Of a stretch of 64,000 nt of DNA, positions 37,741-48,832 are shown piece after piece. The DNA comes from Warburgia ugandensis (lineage: Eukaryota; Streptophyta; Magnoliopsida; Canellales; Canellaceae). The notes under the pieces were generated by a model, which ran no database searches, was not told the DNA's origin, and saw only the letters and a program-made list of their open reading frames with translations. The position numbers were made by a program, and so were the translations under genes. How positions within the stretch are numbered: position 1 is the stretch's first letter; each line of letters begins with the position of its first letter. The stretch is taken from contig CP141136.1 in the NCBI GenBank assembly GCA_035236585.1, positions 51,167,136 to 51,231,135 on the forward strand, in the 5' to 3' direction.

Positions 37741-38400
37741 TGAATGAAACATTGTCCCCCGTGTTTGAAAACATATGATCCTATATGAAAATTGAGTCAT
37801 GTAGACTCTTAAACGCTAGGTTGCCTCCCAATAAGTGCTAAGTTTAACGTCTTCAGCTGAATGTTAGCAATTGAAATTACAATGTGTAAAATAGGCCTCC
37901 AATGGAATAAAGGTAGATAATGGTGGTAGAACTTGTGGAATTAAATCTTCAATCATGTTGTAAGAATCATCAAGATCTAATTGTTAATGGTTGGCATTGA
38001 GGACATTGAGCTCAACTTTCATATTGCCAAAGAATAGTTGTAATACACCATTTCTACATTTTTTTATTGCATTGGATGTCACTAAGAATGGACATCCAAG
38101 AATCATTGGGATTTGATTATTGAGGTCTACTATAGGTTGGGTATCCAGGACAATGAAATCAACAGGGAAATAAAATTAGTCCACTTTTATTAATACATCT
38201 TCAACCATACCACGAGGAATCTTAATGGATCTATTGGCTAATTACAATGTGGTGCTGGTTAGCTTAAGCTCACCAAGCCCTAGTTGGTCATAGACAAAAT
38301 ATGGCAATGGATTAACACTAGCCCATAAGTCAAGTAATGCCTTATTTATGAAATGATCTCCTATAATGTAAGAAATTGTAGGACATCATGGATCTCTAAA
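37741..38400 (-). pseudogene. Ath-G protease remnant joined to pol tail
   Basis: Minus strand. The plus-strand block ggacatccaagaatcattgg (near 38090) encodes the ILG-P region and the block at 38185-38280 encodes the VEDVLIKVD and RSIKIPRG regions of the Athila protease. The pol tail follows at about 37800-37870, with no RT, RNase H or integrase between, as in Ath-E. Broken in several places. The element would have needed enzymes from a fuller relative such as Ath-F. Confidence 0.7.
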
Positions 38401-40260
38401 TTTTGGTGGGGTCTTGTGTTGAATTAAAGAGCTCACATGCTTAGTGAAGAAGGCTTTCTTTTGCACATTAATCTTTCGCTTTGTAGTGTAGAGCTCTTTA
38501 AGAAATTTGGCATAAAAAGGAATATCCATTATAGCATTGAGTAATGGAATATTGATTTGTACATGTTTAAACACTTCCATTATCTCATTAAAATTTGTTC
38601 CTTTCTTGGCCTTGTTGAGTAATTAAGGAAGGCGGCTTTAGGCACATATGATGCCTCTACTACAAGCTCAAAATGAGAAGGAGATGTCTATCTAATCTCT
38701 TTCTCATGAGTTTTGGTTACCTCTTACTCCTCTCCAGTTTCCTTAAGCTGTCCTATTTTGTTATCGATCTGACAACCACTCCGAAGGGTGGTTATAGACT
38801 TGGCATGCTCATGAGGGTTAATGTTTTGAGAACTTGACCCTACATCAAATTGACCCTTAAGGTTGGGGATGGGTTGGCTAAGGAACTGACCTTTTCCTTG
38901 ATTATGTAGTTCAGCTAACAATTGGCCTACCTGCATCTCTAATTAGACTATCGCTTGAGAGTTGCCATTGGCTGAATGTCTACTCTCATTTTGCAAATGG
39001 TGTAAGGCCTTTTTAGTGTCATCATTATCTTTTATAATATTTTCAAGCATGGTGTGGATGTTTTTCTCTAAAGATGGTTTCTTTTGTTGTTGAGGTTGTT
39101 GAAAGCTAGGTGACTGCTAAGGAATTGTAGTTCTAAGAGGAAGGTTTTGGACAGGGGGATTTATAGATGGTCCCCCTTGGCAGTTATGCTTTGACCAAGA
39201 TAAATTGGGATGTCTAGCCCATCCAGGGTTGTAGGTCTCAAAATATGGGTCATTGTTAGGTTAGCGATACGTATTCATTGCATTCACTTGGTCAACAAGC
39301 TAGTTGCTCAATGTTCTATTTGATGGACAAGATGAGGTGATACGGGCTGGGCTAGAACATATGGTACAAACCACTTATGGAGGTTTTTGGGATAAAGTAG
39401 CAGCCATGAAAGTTTCAAACATGGTTTCAAGTTTGTCCATTCTTCTACCAAATTTTTTGGTTGCAGAGTCGAGTTTATGGGATAGATCAGTATGCACTCC
39501 TATCTCATAGAGACTTCCTTTCTTAGTGGGTTGGTTCTCTCCTATTTGAATAATCCCATTGCTAAGAATTATCAGCCATTGTCTAAAAGAACTCCCATGC
39601 CTTACTTTCATCCTTTAGCATGAGCGTCCCTCCACTCATTACATCTATCATTTGTCTATTTTGAGCGTAAATGCCTCATAGAAGTATTAAACTTGCAGCC
39701 ATTTCTCAATTCCATGATGAGGGCATTTCTGCAGTAGTTCATTCCACCATTCCCAACATTCATAATATTGTTCATTGTCACTTTGTTGGAAATTGATAAT
39801 TTTATGATGAAGGGCATTTGTTTTGTGAACAAGGATGAACTTGTTAAAAAACCTCTTAAACAATTGGTCACATGCATGTATGGAACCTAGCTTTAAGGAA
39901 TTAAGCTATGACTTGGCTTTGTCCTTAAGTGAGAATGAGAACAGTCTAAGCCTAATATAATCATCCAAATTTTTTTAAAACATAATTGTAGCACAAATAT
40001 CAAGGAACTCCTTGATATGTAGGTGGGGGACTTCTCGGTCTCGACCATAAAATTAGGGAATAATTGAATGACTCCTGGCTTTAAGTCAAAGTGGTATGCA
40101 TTTATGGGAGGTAGAACTATGCAGGATGGGGTATTAAGTTGTAGAGGCACATAGAAATCTCTAATTGTTTTGCACTTGACCTATGCTGGTGGTTTAGTAT
40201 GGGGTTAGGATCTATGTTTCTTTACCCTTGTCATTGGATGTGTTGAATCTCTGGGTTTAA
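38401..40260 (-). pseudogene. Ath-G gag remnant
   Basis: Minus strand. The frame 38386-38580 reads MEVFKHVQINIPLLNAI and HKTPPKFRDP, the gag-protease border of Athila. 38724-38936 is a linker with a QVGQLLAELHNQGKGQF segment. A zinc-knuckle region lies near 39330-39370, and 39375-39611, 39656-39877 and 39893-40150 hold diverged N-terminal gag. It is collinear with Ath-F gag. Broken many times. The plus-strand frame 39304-39510 is a shadow. Confidence 0.78.
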
Positions 40261-41312
40261 AGGTACTAGTTCTAGGTTTTAAGATCAATGCCCTTGCATA
40301 AACTACCTTAATAAAAAATATCCTAATCTAAATTCTGACTCTAACACTATGTGATGCACTCCTCTCTTTCATATTTGACTATTGCTTACCAGTTAGGTTC
40401 TGCACAAGGTGGTTAATACAATCCTCATGTGAGGAGGTGTTGAGACCTCAATAAACATCAACAAAAGGCATGGGAGAATTACTTGGATTTTAGGAAACCA
40501 ACTATAAACATGGTACTCAAAAGCCACTGGAGTGACAATAGATTGTGTCTTAGCAAGAGGGTCCTACAAGCATGTAATGGCCGTATCGGTCTCTTCTAAT
40601 TGATTTTAGACTAATTTGAAAGGTAAGGTTTCACACTTGAGCTGATTATCCTAGGTGGGCCAAGAAGTGGTGATGAAATCCACACTTGATCTTGTGGGGT
40701 TGGGTGCCCTTGCTAATTAATTTTCACTCTCCATGGCAATTCAATCAACATATATATCACCTTAAAGTAATAAATGTGCCCTAAGAATGCAATTAAAATA
40801 GTAAACTAATGCAAAACCCTATAAATGTAACAATTATCAAATATACTTTCTATATGCAATTATTCTACTAAACAATGCAAACCCTAATCTAGGAAATAAA
40901 AGTAGTGAAGGATACTTACAATGGGTTTATGATGAAGAGCAAGTGTGGGCCACCTTATCGCACACTTGTCCTATATTATACAATCCTTTTAAAATTGAAA
41001 TGAAAATTACAAATTACAAAGGGGCCTCACTACAAGATTCTCTCAAAAGAAAAGGAAAATCTTATTTTAGGAAAGCTTGGAAATTTCTATTTTAATGATG
41101 ATCCACTTGCCAAGTTCCTCCACTTTCCAATTTTATTAAAAAGAAGGATAGAAATAAGTACCAAATTCAGGAAAGAAGGTGATTATGCATAATAAAATTG
41201 AAAAATGCACCTAAAAATTTCCAAAATACTAAAATCATGCAATTACTAATTTTCTTTTAGTTTTTTTTGGATTTTTTAGTTTTAAATTTTTTTATGAAAA
41301 TTCCATTACAGG
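40261..41312 (-). mobile_element. Ath-G leader
   Basis: Untranslated leader between gag and the primer site on the minus strand. The stretch at 40305-40365 keeps, uninterrupted, the site at which Ath-G itself entered Ath-F (cataaactaccttaataa through ctgactctaac). The agtgtgggccacc / acacttgtcc block lies near 40960. No coding seen. Confidence 0.75.
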
Positions 41313-41330
41313 TCCCTAATAATGATGCCA
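41313..41330 (-). other. Ath-G primer binding site (tRNA-Asp type)
   Basis: The 18 bases on the minus strand align to the tRNA-Asp site tggcgccgttgccgggga used by Athila elements, with only transition-type differences. The site lies six bases from the LTR edge at 41337. Confidence 0.65.
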
Positions 41331-41336
41331 AAAACT

Positions 41337-42009
41337 TGTTGAATTTTTTTAATGTGCACGGGACTGAATAGAGGATGTATTTGCTTGGCTAGTGGTGCAT
41401 GGGACGGTGGTGCTAATGCAATTAGGAGATGGAGAATGCGAGAGATGGAGTAGACCAATGGGAAGCGTTTTCTGGCATGAGTGATCTGTTTGATTGGGTC
41501 AATTTGGGTGGTGACAGGTAGAGTGGGTTGACTGGTAGATAGGTGGAAGAGGGAGGCTAGGAGCAGGTGAAGGGTTATGGAGAAAAACAATAACCGTGAG
41601 TGTCGCCCAGTGTAGTGAAACATGACACACTAACTAGTGCTAAAAATTTCAATCATTGCGTGGAAATAAGGAAGGTGGCCAGGTGGTGAAGAACAAAGGT
41701 GATACAATAGAAGGAGGGTCTAGGCAGGTGGAGAGGGCATGCTTGGAATGGTGATCTGGTGGTGTTGAGTTGGGGCAGTGGAGTGGTGAGGTGGAAACAA
41801 AGAAAGAAGAAGAAGATTAGAGAATTACGGAGGAATAACAGAAGAAAAACATTAAACAAGACAACTTAAATACATTTAAGAAAAACAATGGAAAGCAAAA
41901 GGTAAAAAAATAATATAATGAAGCGAAACAGGAAAAAAAAACAGATTTAAGGTCTATTGAGGGTCTTCCCCTCTGGCTACCTCTTATTGTCCAGGGGGTG
42001 TGTGAAGAG
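41337..42009 (-). mobile_element. Ath-G 5' LTR, left part
   Basis: The LTR end (tgttgaattttt on plus) follows the primer site. The region 41365-41590 matches 34970-35190 of the 3' LTR, and 41640-42000 matches 35270-35630. The LTR continues at 47146 after LL-2. Confidence 0.75.
42005..42009. repeat. target duplication of LL-2, left copy
   Basis: aagag, identical to 47141-47145, directly before tgtaataacccc. Confidence 0.9.
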
Positions 42010-42690
42010 TGTAATAACCCCAATTTTTGTAAATTGATTGAGAAAATTAATTTAGTTTGAATTTTTAGAAATTTTAGGCTGGAATATTAGGTTATTGGAA
42101 ATTCTCTTTTTATAGAGATTAAAACATGATTTAAAACTTAGAAATTATGAACGTACTAAAAAAACTAATCAAAATGACACTAAGTATGCTCAATTACAGT
42201 TAAAATGAAAAAATCCCTAATTTTCTCTATTTTTATGAATAAAAGGGTAAAATAATAATTTTACCTATAACCAACATCTAAGACATCAATATTTACAATG
42301 TACTTGCAAATATGATTCCAAGCCCACTAAGTACGCTTAATTCCTAGTTCGAGGGAATAAAACAAAATTTTCTCCATAAAAGGGCAAAATGGTCTTTTCA
42401 CACCTTCATGTGGCCTAGAAATGAATCCAATAGCTAGAAAACATGTAATGAGTGGTCAAACCAATACCATCCAATAGTGGAGAAGGAGGTGGTAGTAGAG
42501 GATCCAATGTTAATTTAATATTCAAAAGAATTGAAACATAATTATTACAAGTAATTATGAAAAATTCAAAAACATCTTTAAATACAACCCTAAAAATCCT
42601 CCAAAACTTTTCATTAAAATTCCCCTAAAATTTTCTTGCTTCTCTTGAAAAACTAGATCTAGATTCATTCCCAAAAATCCCCTTTCTTCC

Positions 42691-42986
42691 ACTTTCTCTC
42701 TCCTCTCTCTAGATTGGGACAAGAGACCTAAATTTAATTAGGCACTCTATTCCAAATTAAATCTCACCAATCTCACCATTCATATTGTCCTAGACCATCC
42801 TATCTACAAAATCCCAAAAGAAATTTCAAGATCCAACTACTTTCTCTCTCCTCTCTCTAGATTGGGACAAGAGACCTAAATTTAATTAGGCACTCTATTC
42901 CAAATTAAATCTCACCAATCTCACCATTCATATTGTCCTAGACCATCCTATCTACAAAATTCCAAAAGAAATTTCAAGATCCAATG
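42691..42986 (+). repeat. 148-base tandem duplication in LL-2
   Basis: Two units (42691-42838 and 42839-42986), each opening actttctctctcctctctct and nearly identical. LL-1 has one unit at about 2840-2990, so the duplication is private to LL-2 and recent relative to their split. Confidence 0.9.
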
Positions 42987-43369
42987 GTGTAATCAATGGA
43001 AAATCACAAAACAAGCGGGTATCGGGCAATCTTATCTTCAACGACATAATTCTTTAAAATTGGATTGCAAAACCTAAGTTTTTCTCTAATCAGGTAGGTG
43101 GAAACTCTTCCCATACTTATTTCATTTTATTTTGTATAATTTTTATTTTTTTGTAAATAATTTTACGTTAAAAATTATAAAAATCAAGTAAGGATAGGAA
43201 CCCTTCATTTCTGTATGATGAGGGGCTCAAATGGATAATTTGAGCCAGCCAATCGATCTAGAAGGGTCCAAAACCTCTAGGGTAGAATTTTTAGGAAATT
43301 TTATTGAGTTTAGAGCCATTAATTAAAGGGGATTTGATTGGATGGTCCAAAATGAACTGTCCAATCTCC

Positions 43370-43580
43370 CTTAAGAGATCTAGCCACCAGGACGCACGCA
43401 TAGAAACACGCCCTATGGGAGTGTCTCTGTGTGCAACGACGTTCCGATGAAACGATGTGCCAAGTGATGTAGTCTTAGGTAGTGCATTTCTGTAGGCATC
43501 CTAGTGACTGGAGTGTGGCCCGCTTCGCCCGACTGGACCTGCTGCTTAACTTGATCTGAGCTAGTCATTCTGCTAGGCTC
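43370..43580 (+). other. GC-rich core of LL-2 LTR
   Basis: Raised GC and CpG, matching 3345-3600 of LL-1. It lies downstream of a possible splice donor (caggtaggtgg near 43088, with caagtaggtgg near 3097 in LL-1). Confidence 0.45.
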
Positions 43581-46500
43581 AGATCAAATCTGGACCCTCA
43601 GAATAACTGTGAACTTCATTGTTCAATTATGGAGTCATCTGAAATCCAAATCATGATCGAAAAGAAGCTATGGAAAGCTTGTAATATCTATTTTCTTCTG
43701 AAATCATAAAATTGGTAAAAATCTTCAAGAAACTTTCTATTTTGAGGAAATAAGCTCCAATTTTCATGATCTTCAAGATTTGAGATGATCAAACCTTGGG
43801 GATCTGATTTCGTGATGAAATAATGTTGAAATAAAGTGATATCAATGATTTTTCTTTTATAGATCTAAGATAAATTATACCCTTTATGGTAGAAATACCT
43901 TAAAAATACAATGGGACCCCCTTGATCAATGAGATCAAGCATGATTAGACCCTTTGGATGGATTGTATGAATGGGATTATGATGAAATCTAGTAAGATCA
44001 TTGATTAAATGCAACAAAAACAAGTGGATATGATCTTTGAATTTTAATGAAGCAAAAGCCCTAAATGTAATTAAAACCTTTGATCTAAAGGAAAAGATTT
44101 AAGATCTAATGGTTGGACCAAAAGTAAAAGTTTCTAATAATGTTAATATAATTAGTTTACTTGTCTTTATTTGATAATAGAATTGTAAATGTGATTTATG
44201 TTATAAATTAGGAAGCATGATAGTGTAATTCTTAAATTTTCGCATGCTATGCTCTAAATGTTATTAGATTCTCATAATAGGCTAGTAATTTAATTATCTT
44301 AGGGCCATGTTAGGTTAAATTTGAGATTTTAGCATGATTCCATTAGATTAGTAGTAAAATTTCATGTATTTCATAACTTAGAATCATGCTAGTTTAAGTA
44401 TAGTTTTATTCCATTAGGTTAAGTTACATTCATAGGAAGCATGTTAGTATAAATTGTTATTAAATTTATATCGGAGTTATGCTTTAAAGTTTATGATTTA
44501 ATTGTTGTCAAATTTTATTAGTAGATTCAAATGTTAAATAGTTGTTGAGATATAATGAACATAAATCACAAAAATGTAATCTAATTGGAAATTAGAGTTT
44601 CATGAATGCATAAGAGGAAGGAACGACTTTGGCTTAACATTAGTAAGGGCTATAGTTAGTAGGACAATATAGGATTATCAACTCCATAGCCTAAACTAGG
44701 AGAATAATAAACCTCATGAATGACATTTTAAATGTTCATGGATTTAATTAAAATTAATTCGAAAGATTACTTAGGGTTAAAATGGTCATAAGAACCTTAT
44801 GAAAGGTTAAGCTAAGGTCACTCTAGTGAATGCTGAATATGGTGGTTAAGAGGGTTCTCTAGTATGGCCTCACTCTTCCCCTACATTCTGTTGCTATTTG
44901 TGAGGTCTAAACGCCTCCTTACATGAGGATTGAAGCAACCACTTTGTGTTTAGCCATTCAGCTAGTAAGCCTTAATCAATTGAAAATAAGAGGAGCTGTC
45001 TAGACTTAGCATTAAATAAGCTATCTTCAACTAGTAAAACATTAACTAGTTGAAGAACAAACAAGATCAAGAACAATAAAAGAAATAAATACTTTTTGAC
45101 GTATGATATATATATATATTGCTTGCAATTTAGATCAAATAGAATAGAAGATCTGAACCCTTGATCAAATATGATTCAAGGAAGAGAACCAAGATCATCC
45201 TCCTTAGGGATGATCAAATAACTAAATTAGGTCAAAGAAGAACTAGATGATAAAAGATCTAAGCCCTTGATCTTTATCGTCAAGTATAAATTGTTGATTA
45301 AAGGATTTGTGAAAGATCATGATCAAAGAAAGAAATACAGAAAGACTTAAATAGATCAGAAAGATTAGAAGATCATTCTAACCGTTAGATCTATTGATCA
45401 ATACTATCTGAGGAAGATAGATCATGATAGGACACATGATCTAGATCCTTTATATCAAAGGACAAGATTAGACAAAGAATATAGATAGGATAAAAAAATA
45501 TAGGATTATTGAGATTGTATAAATATTGACAGTATGTATGGATTTACAGATTTCATACGTCAATGAAGATCATGGAAGATTTGAAGAGATGAATCACTAC
45601 TTGAAGGTAGGAGGATTTTATGAATGCATCTTCATGGGAAATACATGTTGAATACATGATCTTATGTCTGGAAATGTTGACAAGTATAATGTATACAATT
45701 GTATTAAATCCCTTAAAAACCCTTATGATCCAACCAAAACACATGAAATGGTTAAGTTAGAATTGAAGAAAACACTAAGTCAATAGGGAGTTAGAAGGCA
45801 TTCTAACCTTAGATGAATAGACAAATTGTCTGATAAGTATAAAAATCAATACATGGGAATCATTCATATAGAATGGTGATGCTTAAACTTATATGAACAT
45901 GGGTATCATTCATTGTAAATGATGATTCCTATGTTTGAAGTGAAATCCTATCCTCAATATATGAATGCCAAAATACGAGGATAATGATATAAATAGACAA
46001 GATGTCTGACAAGTAAAAGAATACTTTATATACCATCAAGGAGGCTTGTGGTTTTTGTTCTAAATAAGCGTATGACTAGGGATGCTATGCTTGGAGGGTT
46101 ATGACGGTTTGGCCTCCCACTCTCCAAAATGTGATATATATGATGATATTGTGCCCAAAGAGAGGCAAAATGTCGGGTGGGGCAATTATCGGAAGGCCAT
46201 CACTATGATGGTCTGTCTCTGCATATAGACATGGCATAGATGATTTTCCACATTTGGTATTCGTGGAGTATGAAAGCAGTTATCCAAGTGCACTAGTATG
46301 GATTATACTGTAACATAGTAGTCCTTTTAGTATTTTGCATTATGATGCATGACATAGTGAGATGCCTTTTGATAGGGAATAATGAGATGCCGATACTACC
46401 CAATATAAGGGTGTATTTTCCTAATAGAGTCTAAATATTTTATCAACTCAGTGTGTTTGAGAGTGACTATTGATATTTGAGATATTAACTATTTTTCACT

Positions 46501-47140
46501 ATTTTGATCATGTGTATATATATATATATATATACATCTATACAAAGTATACAGTATGTATGTGTAAGGATGTGCATATATGATAAAGTAAAGAGATTGA
46601 TCCATGACTATGAATAATGGGATTATGAAGTATGAGGATTATACTATCAAATTATTATGCTTCTTGAATCCCCTACCAAGCATAGCTTGTTGAGATATTG
46701 TAAATGTTTGAATGTTTACAATATCTCAAATACAGAGAGGGAGAATTAGGAGCTCAATACTTAAGAAGACTTAGAAGAATAATCAATCAGGGTATATCCC
46801 TTGAAGACATGTATTTTTATTTGAGAACATTGTATGGTATTAAGAGATTTTATTGTATGGTGAGGTTTGAAATTTGAAATATGTAATTTGGACAAGTATT
46901 GTACTAATACCCTGGCTGTGCTATGAACCACTGGATAGATTCTAGGATTTAATAAAAGTATATTCCTTCAATGGAATTTTATCTTGTGAAAAATTGTACT
47001 TATGTTATGTATGAAGTGATGACTTGGGTTTTACAAAACAAGTTCTAAATAAAAGAATTTCTACTACTTTGTTTTGAGAAAAAAAATTTCCTTTGAAAAA
47101 TGCATTACAAAATGTGTTACAAAAAACCTAGGTCATCACA

Positions 47141-47145
47141 AAGAG
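47141..47145. repeat. target duplication of LL-2, right copy
   Basis: aagag directly after ...ggtcatcaca. Confidence 0.9.
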
Positions 47146-47713
47146 AGCAGATTAGAGAGAGTGGATGGAGAAGAATATATAGGTGGGACGGTTTCCTTTG
47201 TAAGAGGAAACTAGAGAAATTAGAAGGAGAGGGACTAGTCAAGTAGGAAAGGTGCGATGAAAGAGAGGGGGAGAATGGAGTGGGAAAGAAGGTGGTAGCC
47301 TACCTCCAACTACCTTCTTCCACGTTCCTTCTAGCTTGCTTTATTTTAACTATTTGGGCTTTCCAAATTCTCTTCATGTTTTCCTTTAAAACAAAGTTTC
47401 CTTTAAGACTTTATTCCATCTACACCTTTGAATCTTTATTGGATGATCTGCACCATTGAAATTTGATCTGAACCATCCAAGCCTATTTTGGTTTATCTGC
47501 AAGACAAAATACTATATTAGAGTCATCTATACTGCACATAACCATTTGATTAGCTCTGAAGTTCATCTAATAGTTAAATTTGACAATTTACAATTGGATG
47601 GTCAATTTGAGCAAAATTTCATATTTTATTTAAAAATCATCTAAATGATGAGTTAGATAATCTAATTAAATGCTAAACTAGAGGTCTTTTGGCCAAAATT
47701 AAATACTTAACTC
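47146..47713 (-). mobile_element. Ath-G 5' LTR, right part
   Basis: Resumes the Ath-G LTR after LL-2: the ggtgggacggtttcctttg block matches 35668 of the 3' LTR, and the ggtcttttggccaaaatt block near 47683 matches 36125. The LTR start on the minus strand is at about 47713. Confidence 0.75.
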
Positions 47714-47718
47714 CTACA
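47714..47718. repeat. target repeat of Ath-G, right copy
   Basis: cctac, four of five bases shared with cctat at 33749-33753. Confidence 0.6.
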
Positions 47719-48808
47719 ATAAATTCCTTAATCCAAATGCTGACTCTAACTCTATGTGATGCATAATCAAATCCTAGTATGTACTATTCAAGTAGTGCAT
47801 TTATTATCTTTGCTTAGTACATAGGTTATATCTTCTTAGACCTAAATCTAAATAGCTCCTCCTTTTGTCCATATTTGACTACTCCTCACCAGTTAGGTTA
47901 TGCTTAAAAGTGGTTGATACAATCCTCATGTTAGGAGGTATTTTAGACCTTAAGCTAATATCAATGGAAGGCATGGGAAAATCATGACACCCACTTTAAC
48001 CACAATGCTTAGAAGCTACTAGAGTGACAATAGATTGTGTCTTTCTTGAAGGGTCCTATGAGTTTGATGCCCTAAGTCTCTTTCTACTTGATTTTAAATT
48101 AATATTAAAGAGATGGAATCATGGATACAAGGATATTGATTAATTCCTAGGTGGGCCAAGGAGCTAGTAATGAAATCCAGTCCTTATATTGCAAGGGTTC
48201 ATGTGGGCCCTTACTAGCATTAATTCCTTTCCACCATAAAGCTATAAATATGCAATGCAATATGAAGGCAAACTAATGCAACTGATATGCTATCCAACCA
48301 AGGCTAGATAGATGCTCTAATGCAACAATCCTTAGTAAAGATGCAGCAATTATCAATGAATGGCCCCATTATATATGAATCATACTAACATCCAAATTCA
48401 TATTATCCAAAAATTAAAATTTGAGTGAGAGATATAGTGAAGGGTTTGATGATGATAAAGTGTGGGCCACCATACCCCACACTTGCTCTATATTATTACA
48501 ACCCATTTAAAATTAAATAATAAAGAAATTATAATTTACGATGGGCCTCACTACAAGTTTCACTCAATTCTAATCTAGGAAAGCAATAAAACCTAATCTA
48601 AGATGATGAAACTATGGCCCACAAAATCGACGCTACTCCTTTACCAATTTCCCTCACACGAAAAATCAAAGAAATATGATCAATATGAGGGAAATAGCAA
48701 CAAATGCAAAGAGTATGCACAATTATGCAAAAACCCTACTAATGCATCTTAAACCTAGACTAGAGGAAACTAATCTAAAGTATGGAACACTACACAATTT
48801 GTTGCAAC
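47719..48808 (-). mobile_element. Ath-F leader
   Basis: Continues Ath-F across Ath-G. The segment around 47714-47760 rejoins the sequence broken at 33753 in the same register as the uninterrupted Ath-G leader at 40305-40365. The agtgtgggccaccatacc-like block lies near 48458. Untranslated; nothing else is recognised. Confidence 0.78.
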
Positions 48809-48826
48809 TCCCCAGCAACAGTTCCA
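48809..48826 (-). other. Ath-F primer binding site (tRNA-Asp type)
   Basis: The plus strand reads tccccagcaacagttcca; the minus strand is close to the tRNA-Asp site of Athila elements. It lies six bases from the LTR edge at 48833. Confidence 0.8.
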
Positions 48827-48832
48827 AAATCT

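Larger units (their letters stand above)
42010..47140 (+). mobile_element. LL-2: 5.1 kb solo LTR with target duplication
   Basis: Starts tgtaataaccccaattttt and ends aacctaggtcatcaca, so it has TG...CA ends and loosely inverted termini. It is flanked on both sides by aagag. The 3' LTR of Ath-G has the same place uninterrupted (gaagagtgcagatta at 35626-35640), a natural empty-site control. No primer site, PPT or coding remnant occurs inside, which points to a solo LTR left by recombination between the two LTRs of a larger element. It is collinear with LL-1. Its ends and several inner blocks (for example tgcccaaagagaggcaaaat near 46150) match the LTRs of LL-3 and LL-4, hence one lineage. Confidence 0.88.
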
